From the NCBI RefSeq assembly GCF_003533305.1, contig NZ_DOEH01000005.1:1-64000 (forward strand): a stretch of DNA of 64,000 nucleotides. Reading direction: 5' to 3'. The stretch is from Providencia sp. Its GTDB lineage: Bacteria > Pseudomonadota > Gammaproteobacteria > Enterobacterales > Enterobacteriaceae. This document shows positions 20,775-33,427 of this stretch, piece after piece. The translations under genes and the position numbers were made by a program. The notes below the pieces were generated by a model, which was not told where the DNA came from, did no database searches, and saw nothing but the letters and a program-made list of their open reading frames with translations. Every line of letters starts with the position of its first letter. Position 1 is the stretch's first letter.

Positions 20775-20835
20775 TTGACAACGTTTTCATACACTTCGTA
20801 AACTTTATAAGTGGTGAATTGTGGGGTAAAGTGGG
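20775..20835 (+). promoter_or_regulatory. dcw cluster promoter with three MraZ boxes
   Basis: A -35 TTGACA at 20775-20780, 18 bases, and a -10-like TAAACT at 20799-20804. Directly downstream GTGGT (20811), GTGGG (20821) and GTGGG (20831) recur at exact 10-bp steps. This is the spacing known for MraZ operator repeats in E. coli, and the position allows autorepression of mraZ and the cluster. Confidence 0.8.
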
Positions 20836-20865
20836 TAGCTAGGAAATTAAGGGGTAAAATCGGGT

Positions 20866-21324
20866 ATGTTTCGTGGGGCTACACTGGTTAATCTCGACAG
20901 CAAAGGGCGACTAACCGTGCCGACTCGTTATCGAGGAATGCTGAGCGAGGAATCGAAAGGGCAAATGGTATGCACCATTGACCTTCACCAGCCATGCCTA
21001 TTGCTATACACCTTACCTGAGTGGGAAATCATTGAAGAAAAACTATCAAAGCTCTCAACAATGAATCCAGCAGAACGACGAGTACAGCGCCTCTTACTTG
21101 GTCACGCCAGTGAATGTCAGATAGATAACGCCGGACGTCTTTTGCTAGCTAACACACTGCGTCAACATGCAGGGCTAACAAAAGAGGTCATGCTGGTAGG
21201 CCAAATCAATAAGTTTGAACTTTGGGATGAACAAATGTGGTATCAGCAGGTGGAAAATGACATTGCCGCTGAGCGTCTTACGGAAGAGCCACTATCAGCC
21301 CGTTTACAGGATTTATCACTTTAA
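20866..21324 (+). CDS. mraZ: Transcriptional regulator MraZ
   Basis: AbrB-like DNA-binding protein that represses its own dcw promoter. The 152 residues equal the E. coli length. It has two tandem SpoVT/AbrB-type half domains, the first with [14 protein letters not shown] (10-23) and the second with [14 protein letters not shown] in the middle. The matching GTGGG repeats lie 30-55 bases upstream. First gene of the cluster; rsmH starts 2 bases after its stop. Confidence 0.96.
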   Translation: MFRGATLVNLDSKGRLTVPTRYRGMLSEESKGQMVCTIDLHQPCLLLYTLPEWEIIEEKLSKLSTMNPAERRVQRLLLGHASECQIDNAGRLLLANTLRQHAGLTKEVMLVGQINKFELWDEQMWYQQVENDIAAERLTEEPLSARLQDLSL

Positions 21325-21326
21325 TA

Positions 21327-22280
21327 ATGACACAGCCACAATTTAAACATGTAACAGTTCTGCTCGATGAAGCAGTTAACGGTCTGAATATTAAACCAAA
21401 TGGTATCTATATAGATGGCACATTTGGACGCGGCGGTCACTCTCGCCTTATTTTAAGCCAATTAAATGAGCATGGAAAACTTATCGCAATAGACCGCGAT
21501 CCTGAAGCGATTAAAGCTGCTCAGGCTATTGATGACCCTCGTTTTATGATTAAGCATGGCCCATTTTCTGATATCGCTAATTATGTTGAAGAAGAAGGCT
21601 TGGTTGGCAAAATTGATGGAGTTTTACTGGATTTAGGCGTGTCTTCACCGCAATTAGATGATCCAGAAAGAGGATTTTCATTCATGCGTGATGGTCCATT
21701 AGATATGCGTATGGACCCGACGAAAGGTCAATCAGCCCAGCAATGGCTGATGACAGCAGAAGCCGATGATATTGCTTGGGTGTTAAAAACGTTTGGTGAA
21801 GAGCGATTTGCAAGACGTATTGCTCGCGCAATTGTCGAACGTAATCATGATGCTGAAGCTGAGCCATTAACGCGCACGCGCCACCTTGCGGAACTTATTG
21901 CGAAAGTGAGCCCAGTGAAAGATAGACATAAGCATCCTGCAACTCGAAGTTTCCAAGCTATTCGAATTTACATTAATAGCGAATTGGAAGAGATAGAAAA
22001 AGCACTTAATGGGGCGATGTCAGTCTTAGCACCTGAGGGGCGTTTGTCGGTGATCAGTTTTCACTCTTTGGAAGATAGATTAGTGAAAAGATTTATTCGT
22101 CAAAACAGTAAAGGGCCCAGTGTGCCAGCGGGTATTCCATTGACTGAAGCGCAAATTAAACTACTTGGCGCGGCAAAATTGCGTGACCTTGGCAAAATGA
22201 AGCCATCAGAGCGTGAAATTGAAGAAAATCCACGCGCTCGTAGCTCTGTTCTACGCTTTGCCGCAAGAGCAGTAGAATAA
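21327..22280 (+). CDS. rsmH: 16S rRNA m4C1402 methyltransferase RsmH
   Basis: Adds the N4-methyl group to C1402 of 16S rRNA. The 317 residues (E. coli 313) begin with [13 protein letters not shown], carry the SAM-binding [13 protein letters not shown] near 30-42, and have [21 protein letters not shown], the family hallmark. The C-terminal [14 protein letters not shown] is also typical. It overlaps ftsL by one base (TAATG). Confidence 0.96.
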   Translation: MTQPQFKHVTVLLDEAVNGLNIKPNGIYIDGTFGRGGHSRLILSQLNEHGKLIAIDRDPEAIKAAQAIDDPRFMIKHGPFSDIANYVEEEGLVGKIDGVLLDLGVSSPQLDDPERGFSFMRDGPLDMRMDPTKGQSAQQWLMTAEADDIAWVLKTFGEERFARRIARAIVERNHDAEAEPLTRTRHLAELIAKVSPVKDRHKHPATRSFQAIRIYINSELEEIEKALNGAMSVLAPEGRLSVISFHSLEDRLVKRFIRQNSKGPSVPAGIPLTEAQIKLLGAAKLRDLGKMKPSEREIEENPRARSSVLRFAARAVE

Positions 22281-22600
22281 TGACTCCTGAAAGACACAGT
22301 CTGGCAAAAGTGATTGGGCGTGATTTATTTCGTTACGGCATTATTCCATTACTTTTGCTTACCGCAATCACAATAAGCGCGGTATTTGTGGTGACGACAG
22401 CCCATGAAACGCGCTTATTGACGGCGGCAAAAGACAAGTTATACGAAGAAAAAGATTCGTTAGATATAGAATGGCGAAACTTGATTTTGGAAGAGAATGC
22501 GCTAGCGAATCATAGCCGTGTAGAGCGTTTATCAGTTGAAAAATTACAGATGGTTCATGTTGAACCATCTCAAGAAAATATTATTGTTTCGAAACAATAA
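22280..22600 (+). CDS. ftsL: Cell division protein FtsL
   Basis: Bitopic inner-membrane protein that joins FtsB and FtsQ and helps activate FtsWI. The 106 residues are shorter than E. coli (121). A cytoplasmic N terminus is followed by one transmembrane helix (about 20-42, [19 protein letters not shown]) and a periplasmic leucine-zipper coiled coil (about 45-90). It is recognised mostly by position and topology, as FtsL is poorly conserved. The start overlaps the rsmH stop. Confidence 0.92.
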   Translation: MTPERHSLAKVIGRDLFRYGIIPLLLLTAITISAVFVVTTAHETRLLTAAKDKLYEEKDSLDIEWRNLILEENALANHSRVERLSVEKLQMVHVEPSQENIIVSKQ

Positions 22601-22613
22601 TAAAAGGGTCCTA

Positions 22614-24380
22614 ATGAAAGCACCTAAAACAGCTAAAAACAAGAAACAAGAAGAAACCACCAGCTTTGTTCGCTGGCGCTTTGTTTTGCTGTGCGGATGC
22701 ATTGTCTTAGCTTTAGTCGGTCTACTGACCCGAGTAGCTTACTTACAAATTATCGCCCCTGAAAAATTAGTTAAAGAAGGGGATATGCGCTCCTTACGTG
22801 TACAAGAAGTAGCAACCGCTCGTGGCATGATAAGTGATAGGGAAGGTCGTCAATTAGCGGTGAGCGTACCAGTTAATGCAATTTGGGCTGATCCAAAAGA
22901 AATTTTTGAAAAAGGCGGCATTAGCCACGATGAACACTGGAAAGCGCTTGCTGAAGCACTTGATATTCCATTAGAACAAATTACCACCAAAATATCCGCG
23001 AACCCAAGAGGTCGCTTTGTTTATATCGCTCGTCAGGTTAATCCAACGATCGGTGACTACGTTCGCAAGCTAAAAATACCGGGTATTTATTTACGTAAAG
23101 AATCGCGTCGTTATTACCCATCAGGTCCCGTGACTGCCCACTTACTCGGTGTGACTAATATTGATGGGGAAGGTATTGAAGGGGTTGAAAAAAGCTTTGA
23201 TCGTTGGTTAAAAGGATTGCCGGGTGAGCGCATTGTGCGTAAAGACCGCAACGGACGAGTGATTGAAACAGTTTCTTCCGTCGATAGCCAAGCGGCGCAT
23301 AATCTTACATTGAGCATTGATGAAAGAATTCAATCAATTGTATACCGAGAGCTCACTCGCGGTGTTCAGGAAAATAAAGCTGAGTCAGGCGTGGCCATCT
23401 TAGTTGATGTGCATACGGGAGAGATTTTAGCGATAGCCAATAGCCCGTCATATAATCCAAATAATCTTGCTGGCACGCCGATGGAATTCATGCGTAACCG
23501 CGCTATTACCGATATTTTTGAACCTGGTTCGACAGTAAAACCGATGGTGGTGATGAGTGCGTTACACAATAAGATAGTGACAGAGAATACCGTATTAAAT
23601 ACCTATCCATATCGTATCAGCGGTCATGAAATTAAAGACGTTGCACGTTATGCAGAGCTATCTATTACCGGTATTTTACAGAAATCGAGTAACGTTGGTG
23701 TTTCTAAACTGGCGTTAGCGATGCCTGCTACAGAGTTGGTGGATGTGTATGGCCGCTTTGGGTTTGGCAAACCGACCAATCTGGGGTTAGTCGGGGAAAG
23801 TAGTGGTATCTTTCCAAGTAAAAAAACACGGTGGTCTGATTTAGAAAGGGCCACCTTTTCTTTCGGGTACGGGCAAATGGTAACACCATTACAATTAGCG
23901 CGTGCCTATGCAACGATTGGCAGTTTCGGTATCTATCGTCCACTGTCAATTACTAAAGTTGACCCACCTGTTGCTGGAACGCGCGTTTTTCCTGAGCCGA
24001 TAATGAGAACGGTTGTTCATATGATGGAAAGTGTTGCTCTACCGGGAGGCGGGGGAACACGTGCAGCAATTAAAGGCTATCGGATTGCAATTAAAACAGG
24101 GACCGCGAAAAAAGTCGGACCTGAAGGCCGTTATATTGATAAATATATCGCATATGCCGCAGGTGTTGCTCCAGCAAGCAATCCTCGCTATGCACTTGTG
24201 GTGCTTATCAATGAGCCAAGTGCAGGGAAATATTATGGTGGTGCGGTATCTGCACCGGTATTTGGAGCCATTATGGGCGGTGTTTTAAGGCTCACGAATA
24301 TTGAACCAGATGCATTACCGTCAGGTGACAAAAACGAAATAGTGAACAGTCAAAAAGAGGTTAAAAGTGGCAGATCGTAA
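22614..24380 (+). CDS. ftsI: Septal peptidoglycan transpeptidase FtsI (PBP3)
   Basis: Cross-links septal peptidoglycan; target of aztreonam and cephalexin. The 588 residues equal E. coli. A single N-terminal membrane anchor (about 21-42) precedes the pedestal domain. The penicillin-binding domain has STVK at 306-309 (active Ser306), SSN at 358-360 and KTG at 494-496. The start at 22614 follows AGGGTCC; an in-frame extension to 22536 overlaps ftsL and is rejected. Its 3' end overlaps murE by 14 bases. Confidence 0.96.
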   Translation: MKAPKTAKNKKQEETTSFVRWRFVLLCGCIVLALVGLLTRVAYLQIIAPEKLVKEGDMRSLRVQEVATARGMISDREGRQLAVSVPVNAIWADPKEIFEKGGISHDEHWKALAEALDIPLEQITTKISANPRGRFVYIARQVNPTIGDYVRKLKIPGIYLRKESRRYYPSGPVTAHLLGVTNIDGEGIEGVEKSFDRWLKGLPGERIVRKDRNGRVIETVSSVDSQAAHNLTLSIDERIQSIVYRELTRGVQENKAESGVAILVDVHTGEILAIANSPSYNPNNLAGTPMEFMRNRAITDIFEPGSTVKPMVVMSALHNKIVTENTVLNTYPYRISGHEIKDVARYAELSITGILQKSSNVGVSKLALAMPATELVDVYGRFGFGKPTNLGLVGESSGIFPSKKTRWSDLERATFSFGYGQMVTPLQLARAYATIGSFGIYRPLSITKVDPPVAGTRVFPEPIMRTVVHMMESVALPGGGGTRAAIKGYRIAIKTGTAKKVGPEGRYIDKYIAYAAGVAPASNPRYALVVLINEPSAGKYYGGAVSAPVFGAIMGGVLRLTNIEPDALPSGDKNEIVNSQKEVKSGRS

Positions 24381-25854
24381 TCTTTGTGAGCTTCTCTCAC
24401 CTTTTGGTGTGAGCACGGAAAATATCTCACTGCGTGAGATGACGCTAGACAGTCGAAAGGCTGCCGCGGGTGATCTGTTTATTGCAATAAAAGGCCATGA
24501 GTCAGATGGCAGACATTATATCCCTCAAGCGATTGCTCAGGGTGTTTCTGCTGTCATCGCTGAAGCGCAGGGCGAAGCGTCAGAAGGTGAAATACGTTTC
24601 AGCCACGGTGTACCCGTTATTTATTTGAATGATTTGAATAATCGTTTATCGGCTTTGGCTGGCGAATTTTATCATCATCCTTCTGCACAAATGAAATTAA
24701 TCGGTGTGACGGGAACTAATGGCAAAACAACCACAACGCAGCTAATTGCTCAATGGGCGAAAGGTCTAGGCGAAGTCAGCGCGGTGATGGGAACCGTGGG
24801 TAATGGGTTATTAGGACAAGTATCGCCAAGTGAGAATACCACGGGTTCAGCGGTCGATATTCAACTTGAGTTAACTCAACTACTGAACAAAAAAGCGACC
24901 TTGACGGCAATGGAAGTTTCTTCCCATGGTTTAGTGCAAGGTCGTGTTGCTGCACTGTCATTTGATGCTGCTGTATTTACCAATCTAAGCCGTGATCACC
25001 TTGATTACCATGGTGACATGGAGAACTATGAAGCCGCTAAGTGGCTTTTATTTTCAACGCACAATGCAAAAACTCAAATTATAAATGCAGATGATGCCGT
25101 TGGATTGAAATGGTTACAACGTTTACCACAAGCTTGTGCAGTTTCAATAGAAAATCGCCTTCCAAGCCATTGGCAAGGGCCTTGGTTACAAGCAACTGAT
25201 GTTGAATACCACGATAAAGGCGCGACTATTCACTTTGATTCTTCATGGGGAAATGGTTCATTTGAAAGCCCTTTGATGGGCGCATTCAATGTCAGTAATT
25301 TACTTTTAGCAATGGCGACATTGTTAATGATGGATTATCCATTGGAACAATTACTTGCAGCGACATCGTCCCTTGAGCCTGTTTGTGGGCGCATGGAAGT
25401 GTTTAATGCGCAAGGCAAGCCTACCGTTGTGGTTGATTATGCTCATACACCAGATGCATTGGAAAAAGCCCTTGCAGCCGCACGTTTACATTGTGCAGGC
25501 CAATTATGGTGTGTATTTGGTTGCGGTGGTGATAGAGATAAAGGCAAGCGTCCATTGATGGGCGCAGCCGCAGAAGAGTGGGCTGATAAAGTTGTCATCA
25601 CGGATGACAACCCTCGCAGTGAAGATCCATTAGACATTATTAATGACATCATGGCGGGTATTCTGGACTCAAGTCGCGTATTAGCGATACCGGGTCGCCC
25701 TGAAGCGGTTACAAGCACAATCTTACAAGCGGCACCTGATGACGTGATCCTCATCGCGGGTAAAGGTCATGAAGACTATCAAATTATTGGTCATCGTAAG
25801 TTAGATTATTCAGATCGCTTAACGGTGGCAAGGTTACTGGGGGTAATCGCATGA
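24367..25854 (+). CDS. murE: UDP-MurNAc-L-Ala-D-Glu:meso-DAP ligase MurE
   Basis: Adds meso-diaminopimelate to the peptidoglycan precursor. At 495 residues it equals E. coli. The Mur ligase ATP loop [12 protein letters not shown] is near 116, and DNPRSEDP near 415 is the signature for meso-DAP rather than lysine, so the wall is of the Gram-negative DAP type. It overlaps both ftsI and murF. Confidence 0.97.
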   Translation: MADRNLCELLSPFGVSTENISLREMTLDSRKAAAGDLFIAIKGHESDGRHYIPQAIAQGVSAVIAEAQGEASEGEIRFSHGVPVIYLNDLNNRLSALAGEFYHHPSAQMKLIGVTGTNGKTTTTQLIAQWAKGLGEVSAVMGTVGNGLLGQVSPSENTTGSAVDIQLELTQLLNKKATLTAMEVSSHGLVQGRVAALSFDAAVFTNLSRDHLDYHGDMENYEAAKWLLFSTHNAKTQIINADDAVGLKWLQRLPQACAVSIENRLPSHWQGPWLQATDVEYHDKGATIHFDSSWGNGSFESPLMGAFNVSNLLLAMATLLMMDYPLEQLLAATSSLEPVCGRMEVFNAQGKPTVVVDYAHTPDALEKALAAARLHCAGQLWCVFGCGGDRDKGKRPLMGAAAEEWADKVVITDDNPRSEDPLDIINDIMAGILDSSRVLAIPGRPEAVTSTILQAAPDDVILIAGKGHEDYQIIGHRKLDYSDRLTVARLLGVIA

Positions 25855-27215
25855 TCCCAATTACATTAACCCAGCTAGCGCAAGTAACTCAGGGGCGTAT
25901 TGAAAAAGCGGCTAATAATGAGTTGCAGCTTCATAATGTCAGTACGGATAGCCGTAATATTGGGCAAGATTGCTTATTTATTGCGTTAAAAGGCGAGCGT
26001 TTTGATGCACATAATTTCGCTGAACAAGTTGTCCTTGCTGGCGCAAAAGCATTATTAGTTGAAAGGCTTTTAGCGGTAGATTGCCCTCAAGTGATTGTTG
26101 AAGATACGCGAATTGCCATGGGGCAGTTAGCCGCTTGGGTTCGCCAAGCAAGTAAAGCAAAAGTTGTTGGTTTAACCGGTTCTTCTGGTAAAACATCGGT
26201 CAAAGAAATGACCGCGTCAATTTTGTCTGAACGCGGAAATACCTTGTATACCTCGGGAAATCTGAACAATGATATAGGTGTGCCATTAACGCTATTTAGA
26301 TTAACTGATGAGTTCGATTATGCAGTGATTGAAATGGGCGCTAATCATCCAAATGAAATTGCGTACACGACAAATATCGTTAAACCAGAAACTGCATTGG
26401 TCAATAATTTATTCGGAGCACATCTGGCAGGCTTTGGTTCTCCAGAAGGTGTAGCGAGAGCTAAAGGCGAGATATATCAAGGATTGCCTGATGAAGGTAC
26501 GGCGATTGTTAACCTTGATAGCTACAGTGAATTATGGCAATTCCAACCACGTCAGACGGTTTGGTATTACTCACTGACAGCGCAAGCTAAAGCGGATTTC
26601 TACCCATCTAATATTCAAATCAAACAACTCACGACAGATTTTACTCTGCATACCCCTGTTGGGCAGGTCGAAATTACCTTGCCACTCCCGGGTGTACATA
26701 ATATTGCCAATGTTTTAGCAGCAAGTGCACTGGCTATTTCTGTGGGTGCCACACTGACTGATATCCAAAGTGGTATCGCGCAGACGCAAGCAGTGCCCGG
26801 ACGCTTGTATCCAGTACGGTTAAGTGAAAATAAAGTGGTCTTAGATGACACTTACAATGCTAACGATGGCTCAATGATTGCAGCGGTTAATGTATTGGCT
26901 AAAATGCCGGGCTATCGTGTATTGGTCGTTGGTGATATGGGAGAGTTAGGTGATTACGCTCATGCATGCCATCAGCGTGTTGGCTTAGCGGCTAAACAAG
27001 CTGGATTAGATAAAGTGCTGAGTGTTGGTGAACTCAGTGAAATTATCAGTCAATTTAGTGAGTGCGGTGAGCACTTCGCTCTTAAAGACGCGTTATTAAC
27101 TCGACTCATTCCTCTAGTGCAGGGAAATGATGTTGTTTCTATTTTAGTGAAAGGTTCACGCAGCTCCGCGATGGAAGATGTTGTGAATGCATTGAAGGAG
27201 TGCTTCAAATGTTAG
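25851..27215 (+). CDS. murF: UDP-MurNAc-tripeptide:D-Ala-D-Ala ligase MurF
   Basis: Adds D-Ala-D-Ala to complete the UDP-MurNAc-pentapeptide. The 454 residues (E. coli 452) carry the ATP loop [14 protein letters not shown] near 105-118, [10 protein letters not shown] and the C-terminal DDTYNAN motif. The ATGA overlap with murE (4 bases) and the 7-base overlap with mraY indicate coupled translation. Confidence 0.97.
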   Translation: MIPITLTQLAQVTQGRIEKAANNELQLHNVSTDSRNIGQDCLFIALKGERFDAHNFAEQVVLAGAKALLVERLLAVDCPQVIVEDTRIAMGQLAAWVRQASKAKVVGLTGSSGKTSVKEMTASILSERGNTLYTSGNLNNDIGVPLTLFRLTDEFDYAVIEMGANHPNEIAYTTNIVKPETALVNNLFGAHLAGFGSPEGVARAKGEIYQGLPDEGTAIVNLDSYSELWQFQPRQTVWYYSLTAQAKADFYPSNIQIKQLTTDFTLHTPVGQVEITLPLPGVHNIANVLAASALAISVGATLTDIQSGIAQTQAVPGRLYPVRLSENKVVLDDTYNANDGSMIAAVNVLAKMPGYRVLVVGDMGELGDYAHACHQRVGLAAKQAGLDKVLSVGELSEIISQFSECGEHFALKDALLTRLIPLVQGNDVVSILVKGSRSSAMEDVVNALKECFKC

Positions 27216-28291
27216 TCTGGCTTGCCGAGATATTGGTACATAAGTTTTCTGTCCTGAACGTCTTTTCTTATTTGACGTTCAGAGCCATTGTCGGTTTGCT
27301 GACAGCACTTGCTATCGCATTATGGATGGGGCCACACCTGATTGCTTACTTGCAAAAAATGCAAATCGGTCAAGTTGTGCGCAGTGAAGGTCCTGAGTCT
27401 CACTTTAGTAAACGCGGAACCCCGACTATGGGGGGCTTGCTCATCCTATTTTCTATCACAGTTTCCACCTTACTTTGGGCGCGTTTAGATAACCCTTATG
27501 TTTGGTGCGTTCTTTTTGTCCTAATTGGATATGGCGTAGTCGGGTTTATCGATGATTATCGTAAAGTCGTCAGAAAAGATACCCGTGGATTAATCGCTCG
27601 TTGGAAATATTTTTGGCAGTCAGTTATCGCTTTAGTCATCGCGTTCACTATGTATGCTATCGGTAAAGATACTCCTGCTACCCAGCTAGTTGTGCCTTTT
27701 TTCAAAGATGTCATGCCGCAATTAGGTATGCTTTATATTTTACTGGCTTATTTCGTGATCGTTGGAACCAGTAATGCGGTTAACCTCACTGATGGCTTAG
27801 ATGGCCTTGCTATCATGCCAACCGTATTTGTCGCTGCTGGTTTTGCATTGGTGGCTTGGGCAACAGGTAACGTCAACTTTGCTAGTTATTTGCATATCCC
27901 ATTCATACCACATGCGGGTGAGCTGGTTATTGTCTGTACCGCTATTGTGGGCGCGGGGCTTGGGTTTTTATGGTTTAACACTTATCCAGCGCAAGTTTTT
28001 ATGGGCGATGTGGGCTCGTTAGCATTAGGTGGCGCACTTGGAACGATTGCCGTATTACTGCGCCAAGAATTCTTATTAGTTATCATGGGCGGTGTATTTG
28101 TTGTCGAAACATTGTCGGTGATTTTGCAAGTTGGCTCATTCAAATTACGTGGGCAAAGAATATTTCGTATGGCACCAATTCACCATCACTATGAATTGAA
28201 AGGCTGGCCAGAACCACGCGTCATTGTACGTTTCTGGATCATCTCTTTAATGTTGGTCCTTATTGGACTGGCAACATTGAAGGTGCGTTAA
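27209..28291 (+). CDS. mraY: Phospho-MurNAc-pentapeptide translocase MraY
   Basis: Transfers phospho-MurNAc-pentapeptide to undecaprenyl phosphate, forming lipid I in the inner membrane. With the start at 27209 ([13 protein letters not shown]) it has 360 residues, exactly E. coli length. About ten transmembrane helices. Catalytic motifs are present: VGFIDDYRK near 115, [10 protein letters not shown] near 195, and the cytoplasmic loop [16 protein letters not shown] frame start at 27200 is three codons longer and poorly supported. Confidence 0.97.
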   Translation: MLVWLAEILVHKFSVLNVFSYLTFRAIVGLLTALAIALWMGPHLIAYLQKMQIGQVVRSEGPESHFSKRGTPTMGGLLILFSITVSTLLWARLDNPYVWCVLFVLIGYGVVGFIDDYRKVVRKDTRGLIARWKYFWQSVIALVIAFTMYAIGKDTPATQLVVPFFKDVMPQLGMLYILLAYFVIVGTSNAVNLTDGLDGLAIMPTVFVAAGFALVAWATGNVNFASYLHIPFIPHAGELVIVCTAIVGAGLGFLWFNTYPAQVFMGDVGSLALGGALGTIAVLLRQEFLLVIMGGVFVVETLSVILQVGSFKLRGQRIFRMAPIHHHYELKGWPEPRVIVRFWIISLMLVLIGLATLKVR

Positions 28292-28292
28292 C

Positions 28293-29633
28293 ATGAGCAT
28301 TTATCAGGGAAGTAAACAGCCAGATGAAAAATATCTGGGTAAAAAAGTCATCATTGTAGGCTTAGGATTAACAGGCCTATCTTGTGTTCACTTTTTTCTT
28401 ACTCGAGGTGTCGTGCCTCGCGTTATGGATACTCGCGCTGTTCCACCTGGTGTAGATAAACTCCCTGAAAATGTTGAATGTCATTGCGGTAGCTTAAATG
28501 ATGAATGGCTGCAAGAAGCTGATTTAATTGTGGCAAGCCCGGGTATTGCGTTGGCAACCAAACAATTACAGCAAGCCGCTAGTCAGGGTATTGAAATTGT
28601 TGGTGACATCGAATTGTTTTGTCGTGAGGCAGATGCGCCTATTATTGCTATTACTGGGTCAAATGGTAAAAGCACAGTGACATCTCTCGTTGGCGAAATG
28701 GCAAAAGCTGCCGGTATTTCTGTTGGTGTCGGCGGCAATATAGGTATTCCAGCCCTATCATTACTGAATTCAGGTCATGAATTATATGTTTTAGAGTTAT
28801 CAAGTTTTCAACTCGAAACGACTTCAAGCTTAAAAGCGATTGCAGCAACGGTACTTAATATCAGTGAAGATCATATGGATAGATATCCATTAGGTCTGCA
28901 ACAGTATCGTGAAGCTAAATTAAAAATTTATCATAATGCACTGAACTGCATTGTGAATGCACAAGACCCGCTAACATTACCGCAAAACTATTCCGTGAAT
29001 GAATGTATTAGTTTTGGTCTCAATAGCGGTGATTATTTCTTTGATACCCAAAAGCGAGTTTTAGTCGCTAAAGGGGAAGCCGTGTTGGATGTAGCGCAAA
29101 TGCACATGACAGGGCAACATAATTATCTGAATGCATTGGCCGCGCTTGCGCTCGCAGATACTGCGGGTATAGCGCGTAGCGCAAGTATTCAAGTGCTCAA
29201 AACATATGCAGGTTTAGTTCATCGTTTTCAATTAGTCTTATTTAATAAAGGCGTTCGTTGGATAAACGACTCTAAAGCAACAAATGTAGGTAGCACCGAA
29301 GCGGCACTAAACGGTTTGCATGTTGATGGCACTATTTATTTATTGCTAGGCGGTGATGGGAAGTCTGCTGATTTCTCATCATTGAAAAACTATATATCTG
29401 CGGATAATTACCGCCTTTATTGTTTTGGCCGAGATGGTAAAGCATTAGCGCAATTAGCACCTGAAAAATCAGTATTAACTGACACTATGGAACAAAGCTT
29501 GCGTCAATTAGCCCCAAGTTTGAAGAATGGCGATATGGTGTTGTTGTCGCCGGCTTGTGCAAGTTTGGATCAGTTCAAAAGCTTTGAGCAGCGTGGCGAT
29601 ATATTTGCTCAGTTAGCCAAGGAGTTAGGTTAA
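28293..29633 (+). CDS. murD: UDP-MurNAc-L-alanine:D-glutamate ligase MurD
   Basis: Adds D-glutamate to UDP-MurNAc-L-Ala. The 446 residues are slightly longer than E. coli (438) because of a short N-terminal extension before [15 protein letters not shown]. The ATP loop [13 protein letters not shown] is near 120, and the C-terminal domain contains [16 protein letters not shown]. The ATG at 28293 is one base beyond the mraY stop. The last base overlaps ftsW. Confidence 0.96.
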   Translation: MSIYQGSKQPDEKYLGKKVIIVGLGLTGLSCVHFFLTRGVVPRVMDTRAVPPGVDKLPENVECHCGSLNDEWLQEADLIVASPGIALATKQLQQAASQGIEIVGDIELFCREADAPIIAITGSNGKSTVTSLVGEMAKAAGISVGVGGNIGIPALSLLNSGHELYVLELSSFQLETTSSLKAIAATVLNISEDHMDRYPLGLQQYREAKLKIYHNALNCIVNAQDPLTLPQNYSVNECISFGLNSGDYFFDTQKRVLVAKGEAVLDVAQMHMTGQHNYLNALAALALADTAGIARSASIQVLKTYAGLVHRFQLVLFNKGVRWINDSKATNVGSTEAALNGLHVDGTIYLLLGGDGKSADFSSLKNYISADNYRLYCFGRDGKALAQLAPEKSVLTDTMEQSLRQLAPSLKNGDMVLLSPACASLDQFKSFEQRGDIFAQLAKELG

Positions 29634-30826
29634 TGATGATACCCGGTGCAGCGCGCTTAAAAGGTTGGGTCATCGGTGAAAAGCTTGGCGTAATTTCAGG
29701 CACGACATTGTACGATCGTACTTTGGTATGGTTAGCATTTGGTTTGGCGACAGTTGGTTTCATTATGGTAACCTCGGCATCAATGCCTGTTGGCCAGCGA
29801 CTGACTAATGATCCTTTTTACTTTGCTAAACGCGACGTCATGTACCTTGTGGTAGCCTTCATACTGGCTTTAGGTGTGATGCGAATTTCGATGGCGATGT
29901 GGGAAAAGTATAATTACATTTTATTGATGCTCTCATTAGCAATGTTAGGTGTGGTATTAGTTGCGGGAAGTTCCGTTAATGGTGCCTCGCGTTGGATTGA
30001 TATTGGTATTGTTAAAATCCAGCCTGCTGAAATTTCAAAGTTTGCGCTCTTTTGTTATGTTTCTAGTTACTTAGTCCGTAAATCAGAAGAAGTACGCACA
30101 CGTTTCCTTGGGTTTGTAAAACCCATGTGTATTTTGATAGCAATGGCATTTTTGTTGTTGTTACAACCTGATTTAGGTACTGCAATTGTATTAGTCGTTA
30201 CGACGTTAGGACTACTTTTTTTAGCCGGTGCTCGGTTAGCTCCTTTTATTATTGGTATTACTGCTTGTGTTGTCGGCGTGCTCGCATTGATTTGGTTTGA
30301 GCCGTATCGTTTGCGTCGTGTGACATCATTTTTGAATCCATGGGATGATCCCTTTGGGAGTGGTTATCAATTAACCCAATCATTAATGGCATTTGGTCGA
30401 GGGGAATTATTCGGTCAAGGCTTAGGTAATTCAGTTCAAAAACTAGAATATTTGCCCGAAGCGCACACGGACTTTATTTTTTCAATACTCGCTGAAGAGC
30501 TTGGTTATATAGGTGTTGTACTTGTTCTGATTATGGTTTTCATGTTGGCATTTAGAGCAATGATGATCGGTCGACGTGCATTACTTTCTAATCAATTATT
30601 TGGCGGATACCTTGCTTGTGCCATTGGTATCTGGTTTACCTTCCAAGCGTTGGTTAATGTTGGTGCTGCTGCGGGCATGCTGCCAACTAAAGGATTAACT
30701 TTACCTTTAATCAGTTACGGTGGTTCAAGTTTATTAGTCATGTCGGCTGCGATAGCAGTATTACTGCGGATCGATTATGAAACACGTTTAGAAAAAGCTC
30801 AGGCCTTTGTAAGGAGTACCAAATGA
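29633..30826 (+). CDS. ftsW: Septal peptidoglycan glycosyltransferase FtsW
   Basis: SEDS-family polymerase that works with FtsI at the septum. The 397 residues (E. coli 414) span about ten transmembrane helices. Conserved SEDS elements are visible: [52 protein letters not shown] and the C-terminal [10 protein letters not shown]. It starts in the TAATGATG overlap with murD, so the start may be at either ATG, and overlaps murG by 4 bases. Confidence 0.95.
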   Translation: MMIPGAARLKGWVIGEKLGVISGTTLYDRTLVWLAFGLATVGFIMVTSASMPVGQRLTNDPFYFAKRDVMYLVVAFILALGVMRISMAMWEKYNYILLMLSLAMLGVVLVAGSSVNGASRWIDIGIVKIQPAEISKFALFCYVSSYLVRKSEEVRTRFLGFVKPMCILIAMAFLLLLQPDLGTAIVLVVTTLGLLFLAGARLAPFIIGITACVVGVLALIWFEPYRLRRVTSFLNPWDDPFGSGYQLTQSLMAFGRGELFGQGLGNSVQKLEYLPEAHTDFIFSILAEELGYIGVVLVLIMVFMLAFRAMMIGRRALLSNQLFGGYLACAIGIWFTFQALVNVGAAAGMLPTKGLTLPLISYGGSSLLVMSAAIAVLLRIDYETRLEKAQAFVRSTK

Positions 30827-31902
30827 GTCAGGCAAAAAAATTACTCGTCATGGCTGGCGGAACAGGTGGACATGTTTTTCCTGGCCTAGCGGTAGCACAT
30901 TATTTGCAGGCTCAAGGCTGGGAAATTCGTTGGTTGGGCACAGCAGACCGTATGGAAGCAACCTTAGTACCGAAGCATGGAATTGAGATTGAATTTATTC
31001 AGATATCAGGTTTAAGAGGCAAAGGTATTGCAGCAATGATTGGTGCACCTTGGCGTATTTATAAAGCTATTCGTCAAGCTAAGGCCATCATTGAGCGCTA
31101 TCAGCCAGATGCAGTATTGGGTATGGGCGGATATGTATCAGGTCCCGGTGGCATTGCGGCATGGCAGTGTGGCGTACCGGTTGTATTGCATGAACAAAAC
31201 GGTATTGCAGGCTTAACCAATAAATGGTTATCAATAATTGCAAAAAGAGTATTACAGGCATTTCCGGGCGCATTTCCAAATGCGCCTATAGTGGGTAATC
31301 CGGTACGTGATGATGTATTAGCTTTACCTGCCCCGCAAGCGCGATTTGCTGGTAGGGAAGGGGCTATGCGAATTTTGGTTGTCGGCGGTAGCCAAGGTGC
31401 GCGTATTTTAAATCAAGTTATGCCCAAAGTTGTCGAAAAAACGAACAAACAGTTAAATATATGGCATCAAGCTGGAAAAGGAAGTAAGGAATCGACTGAA
31501 GCGTTGTATAATGAACATCTGCAAGTTTCAGGCAATTCTGAACATAAAGTTACTGAATTTATTGACGATATGGCGCAAGCTTATGCATGGGCGGATCTTG
31601 TTATCTGTCGTTCAGGAGCTCTAACGGTTAGCGAAGTTGCAGCAGCAGGTTTACCTGCTATTTTTGTCCCTTTTCAGCATAAAGACCGTCAGCAATATTG
31701 GAATGCTTTGCCATTAGAAAAGGCTGGTGCTGCAAAAATTATCGAGCAGCCACAATTTACGGCAGAAGCTGTTGCTAGCTTACTAGAACAGTGGGATAGA
31801 TCAGAATTATTATCGATGGCAGAAAAAGCGTATAGCTGCGCCATTACAGATGCGACGGAGCGTGTAGCAGCTGTGATTTGCGAAGTGGCTAATGCTAAAT
31901 AA
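30823..31902 (+). CDS. murG: Lipid II-forming GlcNAc transferase MurG
   Basis: Peripheral membrane GT-B enzyme that converts lipid I to lipid II. The 359 residues (E. coli 355) have the N-terminal [17 protein letters not shown], the acceptor-side [14 protein letters not shown] and [11 protein letters not shown], and the UDP-GlcNAc motifs [11 protein letters not shown] and [22 protein letters not shown]. Starts in an ATGA overlap with ftsW. Confidence 0.97.
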   Translation: MSQAKKLLVMAGGTGGHVFPGLAVAHYLQAQGWEIRWLGTADRMEATLVPKHGIEIEFIQISGLRGKGIAAMIGAPWRIYKAIRQAKAIIERYQPDAVLGMGGYVSGPGGIAAWQCGVPVVLHEQNGIAGLTNKWLSIIAKRVLQAFPGAFPNAPIVGNPVRDDVLALPAPQARFAGREGAMRILVVGGSQGARILNQVMPKVVEKTNKQLNIWHQAGKGSKESTEALYNEHLQVSGNSEHKVTEFIDDMAQAYAWADLVICRSGALTVSEVAAAGLPAIFVPFQHKDRQQYWNALPLEKAGAAKIIEQPQFTAEAVASLLEQWDRSELLSMAEKAYSCAITDATERVAAVICEVANAK

Positions 31903-31961
31903 AATGCAGCCATCATGAGTTAAAACCGATACAGAATTTATATAAGAAGCGAAGACATATA

Positions 31962-33425
31962 GTGAATACACAACAATTAGCGAAATTAAGAACATCAGTG
32001 CCAGAAATGAGAAGAGTCAGGCACATCCATTTTGTTGGCATCGGTGGTGCTGGCATGGGTGGTATCGCTGAAGTGTTGGCTAATGAAGGTTATGAAATTA
32101 GTGGATCAGATTTGGCACCAAACGCAGTCACTCAGCAATTAACGGATTTAGGCGCAACAATTTATTTTAATCATCGCCCTGAAAATGTTGAAAATGCGAG
32201 TGTTGTGGTTGTTTCAACCGCTATTTCTGCAGAAAACCCAGAAATTAAAGCGGCAAATGAATTGCGTATACCTGTTATACGTCGTGCTGAAATGTTAGCT
32301 GAACTAATGCGTTACCGCCATGGTATTGCGGTTGCAGGCACTCACGGTAAAACGACAACAACAGCTATGATTTCGGGCATTTATGCGCAAGCAGGGTTAG
32401 ACCCAACTTTTGTTAACGGTGGACTTGTTAAATCAGCAGGCACACATGCACGTTTAGGTAGTAGCCGCTATTTAATTGCTGAAGCTGATGAAAGTGATGC
32501 ATCGTTTTTGCATTTACAACCTTTAGTGGCGGTTATTACAAATATTGAAGCCGATCATATGGATACCTATCAGGGTAATTTTGATAACCTGACAGATACC
32601 TTCATTAATTTTCTGCATAACTTGCCATTTTATGGCCGCGCAGTGATGTGTGTTGATGATCCCGTGATCCGTTCATTATTGCCACGAGTCGGTCGTTATA
32701 TCACCACTTATGGTTTTAGCGAAGATGCAGATGTAAGAATTACGCAGTATGAGCAAAAAGGAAATCAAGGATTCTTTACGATAGCGCGTGAAGGTATGCC
32801 TGAATTGACCGTGGTACTTAATGCGCCGGGTCGCCACAATGCCCTTAATGCAACAGCAGCGGTCGCCGTTGCAACAGAAGAAGGGATTGATGACCTTCAT
32901 ATTTTGACTGCATTAGTTGAGTTCCAAGGAACGGGGCGTCGTTTTGATTTCCTAGGTAATTACGCTCTTCGACATGTGAATGGTAAAGAAGGTGAGGTGA
33001 TGCTAGTTGATGATTATGGTCATCACCCAACAGAAGTGGACGCAACAATAAAAGCGGCGAGAGCCGGATGGCCTGATAAACGTATTGTGATGATATTTCA
33101 ACCACATCGCTATACGCGTACTCGTGATTTATATGATGATTTTGCGCATGTACTGAGTCAGGTCGATGTATTGTTAATGTTAGAAGTTTATGCGGCTGGT
33201 GAGAAGCATGTGCCGGGAGCAGATAGCCGTTCATTATGTCGAACAATTCGTGGTCGTGGGCTGGTAGATCCAATATTTATCGCTGATTCAGAACAAGTTA
33301 GTCAAATTTTGGCTAAAGCACTTAACGATAACGATTTAATTTTAGTTCAAGGCGCAGGAAATATTGGTAAAATAGCGAAAAACCTCGCAGATACGAAATT
33401 ACAACCACCGATGGTTGAGGAGTAA
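31962..33425 (+). CDS. murC: UDP-N-acetylmuramate:L-alanine ligase MurC
   Basis: Adds the first stem-peptide residue, L-alanine. The 487 residues (E. coli 491) start with GTG at 31962 ([10 protein letters not shown], as in E. coli). [17 protein letters not shown] binds the UDP substrate, [12 protein letters not shown] near 125 is the ATP loop, and [18 protein letters not shown] is the C-terminal signature. A 59-base gap separates it from murG. Confidence 0.96.
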   Translation: MNTQQLAKLRTSVPEMRRVRHIHFVGIGGAGMGGIAEVLANEGYEISGSDLAPNAVTQQLTDLGATIYFNHRPENVENASVVVVSTAISAENPEIKAANELRIPVIRRAEMLAELMRYRHGIAVAGTHGKTTTTAMISGIYAQAGLDPTFVNGGLVKSAGTHARLGSSRYLIAEADESDASFLHLQPLVAVITNIEADHMDTYQGNFDNLTDTFINFLHNLPFYGRAVMCVDDPVIRSLLPRVGRYITTYGFSEDADVRITQYEQKGNQGFFTIAREGMPELTVVLNAPGRHNALNATAAVAVATEEGIDDLHILTALVEFQGTGRRFDFLGNYALRHVNGKEGEVMLVDDYGHHPTEVDATIKAARAGWPDKRIVMIFQPHRYTRTRDLYDDFAHVLSQVDVLLMLEVYAAGEKHVPGADSRSLCRTIRGRGLVDPIFIADSEQVSQILAKALNDNDLILVQGAGNIGKIAKNLADTKLQPPMVEE

Positions 33426-33427
33426 GC

